In this document: positions 41,765 through 50,393 of the stretch, piece after piece | How positions within the stretch are numbered: position 1 is the first letter of the stretch | Layout: every line of letters begins with the position of its first letter | Source: Gordonia sp. OPL2 | GTDB taxonomy: Bacteria; Actinomycetota; Actinomycetes; Mycobacteriales; Mycobacteriaceae | DNA: 64,000 nucleotides | NCBI RefSeq assembly: GCF_003797825.1 | Contig: NZ_RKME01000019.1 | Location: 1 to 64,000, forward strand | Direction of reading: 5' to 3' | Translations under genes and position numbers: made by a program | The notes under the pieces: model-generated | The model's database searches: none | What the model was told of the DNA's origin: nothing | The model's input: the letters and a program-made list of their open reading frames with translations, nothing else

Positions 41765-42481
41765 CAGCGATCGGTAGTGGGCCCGCTCGTCGACGTCGAG
41801 GTGTTCGATCGCGTAACTGAGTGCGGTGCGGCCCATCTGGGCTGCGTTGTCGGCCAGGAAGCCGGTGAGCAGATCGCGGTCCACGCGTTTGCCGAGTTCT
41901 CGCAGCATCCAGCCGGTCGCCTTCTGGATGAGGTCCCGGCGATCCGCGAGGACCACCGGCACGACGGCGAGGGTGGCGTCGGGATCGCCGACCTTGAGAA
42001 ATGCGAAGGTCCCGACGATCCCGACCCGGCGATGCCAGAGTCGTTGGTCCGCGGCCAGTTCGACGAGCGGTCGATGATCTCCCTGATCGACCAGCCAGCG
42101 GCCCAGCACGGAATCCGCCGACGCGTCGACCAGATCCCAGTTGTCGACGCATCCCCGGTCGATCGCGTCGCGGTAGTGCTCGACCCACTCGGCGGCTGCA
42201 TCTCCCGACGCACGGTCGAACTCCGCCCGCAGCAGGAACAGTGCGATCAGCCGGTGCTCGTGGATCGGTGACGCCAGGAGGGTGTCGATGGTGGCCGCGT
42301 CGACATCACGACAACGTTTGGCGACCTTTCGCAGTTGCGGCACCGTCACCCCGATGAAGGAGTCGCCCTCGCCGTACTCCCCCGGTCCGGTCTTGAAGAA
42401 CCGCGCCGAGCCGGCGGCCCGGTCCGGATCTGCCAGTTGCGCTGTCTCCGCGATGATCTCGTCGGCCCGCGACACCACCAC
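41759..42481 (-). CDS. DNA alkylation repair protein, AlkD-like
   Basis: A protein of 240 residues, mostly helical HEAT-like repeats. GEYGEGDSFIGVTVPQLRKV near residue 33-52, then the Asp-containing CVDNWDLVDASA, match the AlkD family of DNA glycosylases that remove bulky N3- and N7-alkyl purines. The WD pair of the active site is present. It follows the FAD-dependent reductase gene by three bases on the same strand, probably sharing its transcript, although no functional link is evident. Confidence 0.85.
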   Translation of the reverse strand: MVVSRADEIIAETAQLADPDRAAGSARFFKTGPGEYGEGDSFIGVTVPQLRKVAKRCRDVDAATIDTLLASPIHEHRLIALFLLRAEFDRASGDAAAEWVEHYRDAIDRGCVDNWDLVDASADSVLGRWLVDQGDHRPLVELAADQRLWHRRVGIVGTFAFLKVGDPDATLAVVPVVLADRRDLIQKATGWMLRELGKRVDRDLLTGFLADNAAQMGRTALSYAIEHLDVDERAHYRSLR

Positions 42482-42484
42482 GGG

Positions 42485-43738
42485 TCAGCCGAGGACGTCG
42501 GCGATCGGCGTCGGGGTCAGCAACTTGGGCCGGGTCTTCATCACCGCACCCACCTTCCCGGCGCCGACGACGCCGGTCAGGATGCCGTCCCGGCTGTAGT
42601 AGGCGAGGAACTTGGTGCCGTCGTCGTCGACGAGATGCAGGAGGTCGGAGGACTCCGGACGTCCCAGGACCTGGATCTTCAGGTTGTACTGGTCGCTCCA
42701 GAAGTATGCGGGCGTGGCCGGGATCATCGCGTCGGTCTTCGCGATCCGATGAGCCACGACGGTGGCCTGCTCGACCGTGTGGGTCCAGTGCTCGACGCGT
42801 CTGGTCGCGCCCGACTCGAGCCGCCAGTTCGCGACATCGCCGAGTGCATACACGTCGGGGACCGACGTCGCACCGTTCTCGTCGCAGGCGATGCCACCAC
42901 CGGATTCGCGTGGGGCGAGCTCGATTCCGGAGCCGTCGAGATAGTCGATCACCGGGATGGAACCGATGCCGACGACCACGATGTCGGCGGCCAGCTCGGA
43001 ACCGTCGGCCAGCCGCACGCCCCGCACCTTCGTCGCCCGCGCCGGGTCCGTGTCTGCTGCCGAACCCGGCGATGGGTCCGTCAGGATCTCCTCGACGCCG
43101 ATACCCGTGCGCACGTCGACTCCGTTGGCCTGATGCAGCCGGGTGACCAGAGCGCCGACCTCGGTACCGAGCGCGGCGGCGAGCGGTGTGGGCGCCGGTT
43201 CGACGAGCGTGACGCTGATCCCGCGCTGATTGAGGCTGGCGGCCACCTCACAGCCGATGAACCCCGCGCCGACGACGACGGCGGTCGACGCGTCGTCGAT
43301 CTCACCGCGGAGGGCGAGCGCGTCGTCGATCGAACGCAGCACGTGGATTCCGGACACACCGTCGGTGCCCGGCAGCGTCCGCGGGCTCAGTCCCGTGGCG
43401 AGGATCAACGTGTCGTAGCCGACGGTCTCACTGGACGACGGATCGTCGGGCTTCTCGACGGTGACGGTGTGATCGCCGGGTGAGATGGCGCTGACGCGTT
43501 CTCCGACCCGCAGCCGGATCGACGACTCGTCGAAGAACTCGGCGGGTTTGAGGTCGACGCGGTCATCCTTGCCCAGCAGCACCGACTTCGACAGCGGCGG
43601 ACGGTCGTACGGCGGGTGGGACTCCGCGCCGATCAAGGTGATCGGGCCCTCGTAGTCGTTGGCGCGCAGACTCTCCGCGACCCGGATTCCACCGAGACCC
43701 GCTCCCACGATCACCACACCCGCGTCTGATCCACTCAT
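42485..43738 (-). CDS. FAD-dependent ferredoxin reductase (Rv0688-like, CamA/ThcD type)
   Basis: A protein of 417 residues. GVVIVGAGLGGIRVAESLRA binds FAD, STAVVVGAGFIGCEVAASLN binds NAD(P)H, and VPDVYALGDVANWR is the C-terminal FAD-contact motif. The family passes electrons to ferredoxins that serve P450 and oxygenase systems. Its position between tuf and mftA corresponds to Rv0688 of M. tuberculosis. The P450 at 47849-49186 is a possible indirect client, but no ferredoxin gene is in the window. Confidence 0.87.
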   Translation of the reverse strand: MSGSDAGVVIVGAGLGGIRVAESLRANDYEGPITLIGAESHPPYDRPPLSKSVLLGKDDRVDLKPAEFFDESSIRLRVGERVSAISPGDHTVTVEKPDDPSSSETVGYDTLILATGLSPRTLPGTDGVSGIHVLRSIDDALALRGEIDDASTAVVVGAGFIGCEVAASLNQRGISVTLVEPAPTPLAAALGTEVGALVTRLHQANGVDVRTGIGVEEILTDPSPGSAADTDPARATKVRGVRLADGSELAADIVVVGIGSIPVIDYLDGSGIELAPRESGGGIACDENGATSVPDVYALGDVANWRLESGATRRVEHWTHTVEQATVVAHRIAKTDAMIPATPAYFWSDQYNLKIQVLGRPESSDLLHLVDDDGTKFLAYYSRDGILTGVVGAGKVGAVMKTRPKLLTPTPIADVLG

Positions 43739-43837
43739 CGTGTTTCCTCCGTGACGACATCCGTCCGTCGCGCCGGACGTGCCACGGCGCGCGGTTCCGG
43801 TCTGGTGACCGGTGTGAGCTGCGCGAGGTGCGCATGC

Positions 43838-44404
43838 TCATCGAGTGACGTCGCCGACCGGTTGCAGGTCGGCGAGGCGCCAATTCCCCTCGACACTACG
43901 CATAGTGGCCCACCGTGCGGTAGGGGCACGTTCGGTGTTCTCGCCGTCATCGCCAGGCCCGTCCGGCGGACCAGTCCCCGGTACACGGATCGTCTGATCG
44001 GCGAACACCAGGACCTGGGACTGGTCGTCGGCGTAGGCGTTGACCGCCGCACCGACGACACGGACCGACATCGTCACGCCCGACTCCACCGCGCCCGGCA
44101 GCACCACATCCGGTCCCCTGCTGCGGTAATCGGCCAGCAGCGGACCGGTGAGGTGCGTCTGCACGGCGTCGCGGCCGGTCCGGTCGAGATCCGGACCGAA
44201 CGTCATCAGCGCTGTCACCGCCGAGGTGGTCGCCGAGAGGACCGCGGAGCGCTGCCCGTCGTCGGGCACCGGTCGTGAGCGGACGACGCCGACGATCCCG
44301 ACCAGTGAGACGACCAGGGCGACGACCATGACGCCGACGGCGATCGTCACCCGCCGACGGCCGCGGGTGGTGAGTCGCGCCGGTGAGCGCGGAACCGCGC
44401 TCAT
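43838..44404 (-). CDS. Mce-associated membrane protein (Mas family), 4th in cluster
   Basis: A protein of 188 residues with one N-terminal membrane segment at about residues 19-41 and an exported domain ending RSVEGNWRLADLQPVGDVTR. TALMTFGPDLDRTGRDAVQTHLTG is the typical Mce-associated pattern (helix, then a turn after the membrane anchor). ATG 44404 overlaps the previous stop (ATGA). Such proteins usually follow mceF and stabilise Mce lipid transporters, but no mce or yrbE gene is in the window. Confidence 0.8.
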   Translation of the reverse strand: MSAVPRSPARLTTRGRRRVTIAVGVMVVALVVSLVGIVGVVRSRPVPDDGQRSAVLSATTSAVTALMTFGPDLDRTGRDAVQTHLTGPLLADYRSRGPDVVLPGAVESGVTMSVRVVGAAVNAYADDQSQVLVFADQTIRVPGTGPPDGPGDDGENTERAPTARWATMRSVEGNWRLADLQPVGDVTR

Positions 44405-45030
44405 GCCGGCCCCGCCGAACTGATCAGCCACCCTGCGGGTTCACGGGTCATCGTCACCTCGACGGTCACCCGACGGGTATCTCCCCCGAGCAGTTGCGGA
44501 TCCGTCGCCTCGGCGACCACGAGAACCCGGGCCTGCGCGCCGACGTCGTCGGACCCGGGGTCGGTGATGAGTCCGGCCGAGAGCACCTCCCCGCTGCTCG
44601 GTCGGGTCTGTGCTGCGACCTCGGCGGCGAGGGCATCCCGTGCGGCCGTGAGCCTGTCGCGCTGATGACCCGTGCTGACCGAGAGTGCCCGGTCGACATA
44701 TCCGGGACCATCGGCAGGGTCGGCGGTCAGCAGCGTGGTGATCGCGCTCCGCGACGCATCGAGCGCTGCCGTCGCAGCCTCCGAGCGTGCGGCGGCTGAT
44801 CGATTGTGGAGCGCGAGCGCTGCGATCACGCTTATCAACGCGATCACGACGACGACCACCGCGATCACGCTCAGCCGGAACCGGCGGGTCCGTAGCCGAG
44901 CCCGCGCGCGCAGCGGTTCCGCCGCGGCGATCCGGGCCGAGCGAGCGCGTCTGGTCGCCTCCTCGTATCGGCGACGAACCGGCTGCAACGCGTCGGCGTC
45001 CACCTGGGTTGCACCGCGTTTCTCGCTCAC
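44401..45030 (-). CDS. Mce-associated membrane protein (Mas family), 3rd in cluster
   Basis: A protein of 209 residues starting at GTG 45030, which overlaps the previous stop codon (GTGA). A charged cytoplasmic stretch rich in Arg, Glu and Ala precedes the membrane segment at about residues 52-74. The exported part has SRSAITTLLTADPADGPGYV and a C-terminal beta region ending EPAGWLISSAGPA. The family and context are as for its neighbours; function in lipid import is inferred. Confidence 0.78.
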   Translation of the reverse strand: MSEKRGATQVDADALQPVRRRYEEATRRARSARIAAAEPLRARARLRTRRFRLSVIAVVVVVIALISVIAALALHNRSAAARSEAATAALDASRSAITTLLTADPADGPGYVDRALSVSTGHQRDRLTAARDALAAEVAAQTRPSSGEVLSAGLITDPGSDDVGAQARVLVVAEATDPQLLGGDTRRVTVEVTMTREPAGWLISSAGPA

Positions 45031-45602
45031 GAGAGCACCTCCACCCGCGTCAGCACCCATCGGTCGTCGACGCGGTCGAATCCTGCGGTGACCGAGCGAT
45101 GTTCGATGTCGTCGGCGGCCGGTGGGGCGGCCGGCGCCGCCGACGCCGGCGTGACGACGATCCTCGCCCGGATGAGGGTGTCACCGTGATCCGGCGCGGC
45201 GTCGACGATGCCGACGACCTCGGGCGTCCAGACGACCGAGCGGGCACCGTCGGCCGGCGGCCGGGTCAGTTCGGTGGCGTACCTGGCGGCGAACTCGCCG
45301 TCCACGAGACCGCGGGCGCGCTCGCGATCGGCCCGCCACCGCGCCGCGTCGACCGAGAAGACCTGCGCCACGATCCGACCGGCCTCTCGGCGGAGTTCGG
45401 CGCGGGTGCGATCGACGGCGTCATCGGTTGCCGCCGTGCGCCATTGACACACGACGCCGATCACCGACGCCAGCACCGCGACCGTTGCTACGACGGCGAT
45501 CGCTGTTGCGGCACGCACCGAGATGATGCGGCCCGACGGCGCGCGGTCCGGCTCGGGACGATCCGCACCGGATGACGAGGTCTGCTTCCAGGACGCGCTC
45601 AT
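45027..45602 (-). CDS. Mce-associated membrane protein (Mas family), 2nd in cluster
   Basis: A protein of 191 residues. The membrane segment is at about residues 30-53 (SVRAATAIAVVATVAVLASV). The exported part contains AQVFSVDAARWRADRERARG and ends DRVDDRWVLTRVEVLS, a typical Mas C-terminal strand pair. Both ends overlap the neighbouring genes by four bases, so the cluster is translated as a unit. Confidence 0.78.
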   Translation of the reverse strand: MSASWKQTSSSGADRPEPDRAPSGRIISVRAATAIAVVATVAVLASVIGVVCQWRTAATDDAVDRTRAELRREAGRIVAQVFSVDAARWRADRERARGLVDGEFAARYATELTRPPADGARSVVWTPEVVGIVDAAPDHGDTLIRARIVVTPASAAPAAPPAADDIEHRSVTAGFDRVDDRWVLTRVEVLS

Positions 45603-46195
45603 GGCAGGTACTGCACCGCGCCGATCTTCAATTGCCCGGCGTCGGGTTCGATCAGGACCCGGAGCCGAAACTGCCTGATGCTCTGGCCTTCTGCGTTCTG
45701 GTCCTCTGCACTCTGGTCGTCGGGACGGCTGAACTGCACCGTCGCGGCGACGAGCACCGTCGCCTTGTCCCCCGACCGTGCCGACACCCCGACACCGTCG
45801 ACCGTGCCCCGCCCGACGGTTCCCTGCGTGTCGACGAACTTCGTGTAGCCGTCGGCGGATTGGGCGAACTGGTCGTGGAATTCACCTGTCGCGCCGTCGA
45901 GAACGCGGCGGACCTGATCGGGCCGTCGATGATCCGGGCTCAACAAGACCGACACCCTCGCCGTGGCCGCGCGCTCGTAGTCGTCGTCGGTGTACGCATC
46001 AGCTGCTCGAACCCAGTACACGACGCAGATCGCTGCCGCGAGGATCGTCGCGGCAGCGACGGCCACGAGCACCGTCACCAGTCGCGACCGGCGTCGGACA
46101 CCGGCGGCGACCTCTGCGGTCAGGAGATCGTCGGCGGCTCGACGCAGCTCTCGACGCGCTGCGCGCTCGTCGTCGAGCAACGCATGGTCAGGCAT
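45599..46195 (-). CDS. Mce-associated membrane protein (Mas family), 1st in cluster
   Basis: A protein of 198 residues from ATG 46195, preceded by AAGGGGG. The membrane segment is at about residues 39-62. The exported part has ATARVSVLLSPDHRRPDQVR, GATGEFHDQFAQSADGYTKF and a C-terminal FRLRVLIEPDAGQLKIGAVQ, all typical of the Mce-associated family. It heads the four-gene cluster 46195-43838. The cluster is 'orphan' because the Mce proteins it would assist are not encoded here. Confidence 0.82.
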   Translation of the reverse strand: MPDHALLDDERAARRELRRAADDLLTAEVAAGVRRRSRLVTVLVAVAAATILAAAICVVYWVRAADAYTDDDYERAATARVSVLLSPDHRRPDQVRRVLDGATGEFHDQFAQSADGYTKFVDTQGTVGRGTVDGVGVSARSGDKATVLVAATVQFSRPDDQSAEDQNAEGQSIRQFRLRVLIEPDAGQLKIGAVQYLP

Positions 46196-46311
46196 CGGTC
46201 CCCCTTTTCTCGACCGGTGCACGGTATCGCAGGGCGAACACCGATGGCCATCAACCCGTCAACCGGTGACCATCACCCCGTCGGACGGCGATGCCGTTGC
46301 GGTCGCCGGGG

Positions 46312-47175
46312 TCACTCCGCGCCGATCCGCCGGGAGTAGGCGGACCGCTGGTCGTGGTCGTAGTCGATGAACATGCTGTCCAGCTTGGTCATCCGTCGTG
46401 AGGCACGCTTCATGCGCTGCGGAAACAGCGCGTTGGCGTGGGTCCAGGCCATGGACCGAGGCGCGGTCACCCGGACGCGCGGTCGGGCGATGATGGAGAC
46501 GACCTGGGCGGCGACCTCCTCGGGTTCGATCGCCCGGACCATGCTGTTGGTGTGCAGACCCGAGATGAGTCCGGTGCGGGTGAAGGTCGGCAGCACGGTG
46601 CTCACCCGTACACCGGTGGACTCGAGTTCGGCGTCGAGCGCCTCGGAGAACTCGATCACGGCGGCCTTGGCCCCGTTGTAGATGGTGAGGCCCGGTGTGG
46701 GCAGTCGGCCCGCGACCGACGCGATGTTGACGACCTGCCCGTGTCCGCGCCGCACCATCCGGCGCGCGGCCAGCTGGGTGCCGGTGATCACGCCGATCAC
46801 GTCGATGTCGTAGGTGCGCCGGATCAGGGCATCGTCGTAGGACAGGAAATCGCCGACGGGCATGATCCCCGCGTTGTTGATCAGGACGTCGATCGGCCCG
46901 AGGGCGTCCTCCACCTGCGTAAGGAACTCCTCGAACGACCGACGGTCGGTGACGTCGACACCGAATCCCTCGATGCCGAGGTCCGCGGCAGCCTTGCCCA
47001 CCGCCTCATCGTCGATGTCGCCGAGCGCGACGACCGCACCGGATTCGAACAGCTGTGTCGCGGTCTCGAATCCGATCCCCCGGGCGCCGCCGGTGATCGC
47101 GATGACCTTGCCGTGCAACGCCGATCGGAGTTCCTCGTGGTCGGGTGTGCGGCGCAGACGGTCACGTAGGGACAT
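46312..47175 (-). CDS. Short-chain dehydrogenase/reductase, P450-operon member
   Basis: A protein of 287 residues. GKVIAITGGARGIGFETATQ is the classical nucleotide-binding motif (TGxxxGIG), DVLINNAGIMPVG and the catalytic Ser-Tyr-Lys in NIASVAGRLPTPGLTIYNGAK complete the SDR signature. It lies downstream of the TetR and P450 genes on the same strand, the grouping seen for Rv3057c next to cyp136 in M. tuberculosis. The substrate is unknown, but an alcohol or ketone made by the P450 is plausible. Confidence 0.85.
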   Translation of the reverse strand: MSLRDRLRRTPDHEELRSALHGKVIAITGGARGIGFETATQLFESGAVVALGDIDDEAVGKAAADLGIEGFGVDVTDRRSFEEFLTQVEDALGPIDVLINNAGIMPVGDFLSYDDALIRRTYDIDVIGVITGTQLAARRMVRRGHGQVVNIASVAGRLPTPGLTIYNGAKAAVIEFSEALDAELESTGVRVSTVLPTFTRTGLISGLHTNSMVRAIEPEEVAAQVVSIIARPRVRVTAPRSMAWTHANALFPQRMKRASRRMTKLDSMFIDYDHDQRSAYSRRIGAE

Positions 47176-47255
47176 GTGTTTCCTTCATCTCCTCGGGCAG
47201 GACAGCTCGTCGGGACGACAGCTCGGACAGTGCGGTGGGGCGGCGGCCACACCGG

Positions 47256-47852
47256 TCACCAGATCATCGGCGCCAGATACTTGGCTGCCAGCGCACGGAC
47301 CGCGTCGGGTTGCTGACGTTCCTCCGTCGTCGGTATCTCGAGATACGAGATCACCAGTCGCACATGGAGTTCCACGGCATGGTGGAGATCCTCGTCGGGC
47401 ATGGTGGCGCCGGCGTCGCGCAAGGTCGCGGCCACCCGGTCGGTGACCATGTCGATGAACAGCGCGGTCACCGCCGAGGTGATCCCGCGCATCTCCGAAT
47501 CGGTGAGCACGAGCCGGCGCATGAGCGGATCCTCGGAGATCATCACCGCACCCTCGGCGAACGCCTCGACGACCGCCTCAGCCGGCCCGAGCCCGACGAC
47601 GGCGTGCTCGAGCCGGTGCATTCCGTGTTCATAGAGGTCGTTGGCGACCGCCAGCAGCAACGCCTCTTTGTTCGGGAAGCGTCGGTAGAGGGTGCTCCGG
47701 CTCACGCCGGCCGCCGTCGCGACCTCATCCATGTTGGCCCGCCGTACCCCCACCTCGGTGAACTCCGCACCGGCGGCGGCGAGGATGGCCTGTTCCTGAT
47801 CTTCCGGGCTCGACGTGTTGCGTGTCTTGCGCGGCGCTCGTGTGGAGGTCAT
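47256..47852 (-). CDS. TetR-family regulator of the P450 operon
   Basis: A protein of 198 residues from ATG 47852, overlapping the P450 stop by four bases (ATGA). The helix-turn-helix RRANMDEVATAAGVSRSTLY is followed by RRFPNKEALLLAVA. The ligand domain is not recognised in detail. Two nearly identical 28-base inverted-repeat sites, upstream of the P450 gene and upstream of menC, are the likely operators. The gene order P450-TetR-SDR matches the Rv3057c-Rv3059 region. Confidence 0.87.
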   Translation of the reverse strand: MTSTRAPRKTRNTSSPEDQEQAILAAAGAEFTEVGVRRANMDEVATAAGVSRSTLYRRFPNKEALLLAVANDLYEHGMHRLEHAVVGLGPAEAVVEAFAEGAVMISEDPLMRRLVLTDSEMRGITSAVTALFIDMVTDRVAATLRDAGATMPDEDLHHAVELHVRLVISYLEIPTTEERQQPDAVRALAAKYLAPMIW

Positions 47853-49186
47853 CGGCGGTGCAGTCGTACGGGGAGTTTGTCCTTCGGGACCGGTAGTGAG
47901 CTGTAGTCCATCGGGATCTGGTAGCTGTCGGGCACCGACCACTCGTAGTCGCGCACCAGGTGGTGCAGGATCGTCTTGATCTCCATCTGGCCAAAATACA
48001 GCCCGATGCATTTGTGCACCCCGCCGCCGAACGGCATCCACGCCATGCGGTGGCCCTTGTCCTCGGCGCGCTCCTTCGAGAACCGTTCCGGATCGAACAT
48101 GTCCGGGTTGGTGTAGAACTCGGGGTCCCGATGATTCGTCAGCTGGGGCACCGACACGAAGCTGCCCTTCGGCACGAAGTAGCCCTGCACCGAGGTGTCC
48201 TTGACGGCCATGCGCGGTTGGGCCGGGACCGGCGGGCACATTCGCAGCGATTCCTTCATCACCTGGTCGATGACGGTCAGCTTCCCGAGGTCGTCGTACC
48301 CGAGTTCGGGATTGAGTTCCATCGACTGCTCATGCGCGCGCTGCTGCCATTCCGGCGCCTTTGCCATCCGGTAGGCCATCTGGGTCATCGTGATCGTCGA
48401 GGTGTCGTGAGCCGCCATGAGCACGAAGATCATGTGATTGACGACGTCTTCGTCGGTGAATGAATGACCCTCGTCGCTCTCGGCGTGACACAGCACCGAG
48501 AACAGGTCCGGGGTCTCGCGCGCACGTTTCGCCGGGATGTTCTCGTAGAAGAATTTCTCGAGAACCTTGCGCGACCGCAGCCCCTTCCACCAGCGACCAC
48601 CCGGTACGGGCTTGCGTACGTAGGCGACTCCCGCACGCACTGTGTCGATGAAGGCCTTGTTGATCCGGTCGGCATCCTTCTTCGGCAGTTCGACGCCCAG
48701 GAAGACCTCGAGTGCGACGTCGAGGGTGAGCGCCTTGAACTCCTCGAACATCCGCACGTCGCCGGTCGGCAGGGCCGCGACCCGCTCGGCGATCATCGGC
48801 TGCATCTCCTGCATGTATCCCTTGAGCGCCGACGGCGTGAACGCCTGCTGCAGGATGTGGCGGTGATGGCGGTGCTCGTCGAAGTCGAGCAGCATGATTC
48901 CGCGGTTGAAGAACGGCCCGATGAAGTAGCTCCACGCCGGGCCGTTGGCGAATGCCTTGTCGCGGTTCATGAGGATCTCGTCGGCGGCGCGCGGGCCCGA
49001 CGCGATCACCATCTGCACTCCGAGCGCGTTGAGACCGGACACCTTGCCGAACCGCGCAAGCCGTTCGTCGCCGAACGCGAACGGGTCGCGGCGCATCGCC
49101 ATCATCTCGAGGACGCCGTTGCGCTCCGCGCACGGGACCTCCAGCAGACCACTCTCGGCCGGGGCCTTCGCGAACACCGTTGTCAT
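47849..49186 (-). CDS. Cytochrome P450, CYP136-like
   Basis: A protein of 445 residues from ATG 49186, preceded by AGGAGAG. The I helix has LMAAHDTSTITMTQ (oxygen activation), the K helix KESLRM (ExxR), and FGGGVHKCIGL carries the heme-thiolate Cys at about residue 392. Assignment to CYP136 rests on the adjacent TetR and SDR genes (as in M. tuberculosis Rv3057c-Rv3059) and general resemblance to that group of sterol-14-demethylase-like P450s. The substrate is unknown. Confidence 0.85.
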   Translation of the reverse strand: MTTVFAKAPAESGLLEVPCAERNGVLEMMAMRRDPFAFGDERLARFGKVSGLNALGVQMVIASGPRAADEILMNRDKAFANGPAWSYFIGPFFNRGIMLLDFDEHRHHRHILQQAFTPSALKGYMQEMQPMIAERVAALPTGDVRMFEEFKALTLDVALEVFLGVELPKKDADRINKAFIDTVRAGVAYVRKPVPGGRWWKGLRSRKVLEKFFYENIPAKRARETPDLFSVLCHAESDEGHSFTDEDVVNHMIFVLMAAHDTSTITMTQMAYRMAKAPEWQQRAHEQSMELNPELGYDDLGKLTVIDQVMKESLRMCPPVPAQPRMAVKDTSVQGYFVPKGSFVSVPQLTNHRDPEFYTNPDMFDPERFSKERAEDKGHRMAWMPFGGGVHKCIGLYFGQMEIKTILHHLVRDYEWSVPDSYQIPMDYSSLPVPKDKLPVRLHRR

Positions 49187-49292
49187 GGAACTCTCCTCAC
49201 CGAAACACCACCGACCGAACACCACCGAACGACTTCACGAACCGTCGTGCACATCAGTGCCACCGCTGTGACCCTGGTCGCACATCACCCTA

Positions 49293-49320
49293 TTGGAACA
49301 GATTCGCGAAAATGTTTCTA
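49293..49320. promoter_or_regulatory. 28-bp operator-like inverted repeat A, upstream of P450
   Basis: Starts TTGGAACA and ends TGTTTCTA, an inverted repeat of half-sites TGGAACA and TGTTTC-A around a 12-base centre. It lies 107 bases upstream of the P450 start and overlaps the menC stop codon. It is the closest relative of site B at 50347-50374. The linked TetR is the probable binding protein. Confidence 0.6.
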
Positions 49321-50337
49321 GTCCCGGTCGGTCGCCCACGCCGGCGCGCTGCCGCGGGCGCAGAGAACCGCATGGCATCGGCGCAGGCGTTCTCGCCACC
49401 ACTGATCGCGGTCCGCCTCGGCGACGGCCAGATGGCGGGGGTCGATGTCGGCCGGCCCGAACCATCGAGGTGCCACCACCCCGTCGACCGGCGTGAACCC
49501 GACGGCGACGTCGGTGGTGAACAGGGTCCCGGTTCCCAGCCCGCACGCATGGCCGAGCGAGGGCAGTGCTGCCGCCGCGGCCACACCGGCGGCGATCCCG
49601 ACGGCGGAGTCGAGTGCTGACGAGACCACGACCGGCAGTCCGATCGTTTCCGCGAGTTCCAGGGTCGACCGCATGCCGCCGAGTGGGGCGACCTTGATGA
49701 TCGCAACGTCCGCGGCGTCGGCGGCGACGACGCGATGGGGATCGTCGGCCTTTCGGATCGATTCATCGGCCGCGATCGGCACGTCAACGGAGCGACGCAC
49801 CTCGGCCAGTTCCTCGACTGTGGCACAGGGCTGTTCGGCGTACTCGACATCGCCGATCGCCCGGATGGCCCGGATGGCCTGCGCCACGGTCCACGCACCG
49901 TTCGCATCGATCCGGACATGCTGCACCACCGATCGGGCGGCGGTGACCCGCGCGACGTCATCGTCGAGCGTCTGTCCGCGTTCGGCGACCTTCACCTTCG
50001 CGGTCCTCGCACCCGGGTACCGAGCGAGGATCCCGGCGACCTCCTCCGCGTCCACCGCCGGCACCGTCGCGTTCACCGGGACCGCGTCACGCAGTGGGGC
50101 CGGCGCACCGAGATAGGCCGCCTCGACACCGGCCGCGAGCCAGGTCGCGGCCTCGTCGTCGGCGTATTCGACGAACGGCCCGAACTCGCCCCACCCTGCC
50201 GGCCCGCGGAAGATCATCGTCTCCCTGGACGTGAGTCCTCGAAAGCGCGTGCGCATCGGGAGCCGCACCACCACGGCCGACTCGAGCAGATCGGTCACCG
50301 GCGGAAGTCCTTCGGCCACCTCGACCACCTCTTCCAT
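49318..50337 (-). CDS. menC: o-Succinylbenzoate synthase
   Basis: A protein of 339 residues of the enolase superfamily. TAKVKVAERG carries the catalytic KxK Lys, VRIDANGAW the first metal-binding Asp, YAEQPC the Glu, AADES the Asp and IIKVAPLGG the second catalytic Lys. It dehydrates SHCHC to o-succinylbenzoate in menaquinone synthesis. No other men gene is in the window. A 28-bp operator-like site lies immediately upstream, shared with the divergent DUF2236 gene, an unexpected arrangement for a housekeeping gene. Confidence 0.9.
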   Translation of the reverse strand: MEEVVEVAEGLPPVTDLLESAVVVRLPMRTRFRGLTSRETMIFRGPAGWGEFGPFVEYADDEAATWLAAGVEAAYLGAPAPLRDAVPVNATVPAVDAEEVAGILARYPGARTAKVKVAERGQTLDDDVARVTAARSVVQHVRIDANGAWTVAQAIRAIRAIGDVEYAEQPCATVEELAEVRRSVDVPIAADESIRKADDPHRVVAADAADVAIIKVAPLGGMRSTLELAETIGLPVVVSSALDSAVGIAAGVAAAAALPSLGHACGLGTGTLFTTDVAVGFTPVDGVVAPRWFGPADIDPRHLAVAEADRDQWWRERLRRCHAVLCARGSAPAWATDRD

Positions 50338-50346
50338 CGATCACTG

Positions 50347-50374
50347 TTGAAACAAATCTTCCACTTCGTTCCAA
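50347..50374. promoter_or_regulatory. 28-bp operator-like inverted repeat B, between menC and DUF2236 gene
   Basis: Starts TTGAAACA and ends CGTTCCAA. In reverse complement it begins TTGGAAC and ends TGTTTCAA, the same as site A with the same total length of 28 bases. It fills half of the 56-base gap between the divergent starts, and a -10-like TAGGTT follows at 50377-50382. Binding would affect both genes. Confidence 0.6.
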
Positions 50375-50393
50375 CCTAGGTTAGTCTCCTCAC

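Noticed and set aside
43838..46195. Part of a complete mce operon
   Set aside because: Genes on both sides are clearly unrelated (FAD reductase, SDR), and no MCE-domain or YrbE-like sequence was found anywhere in the window.
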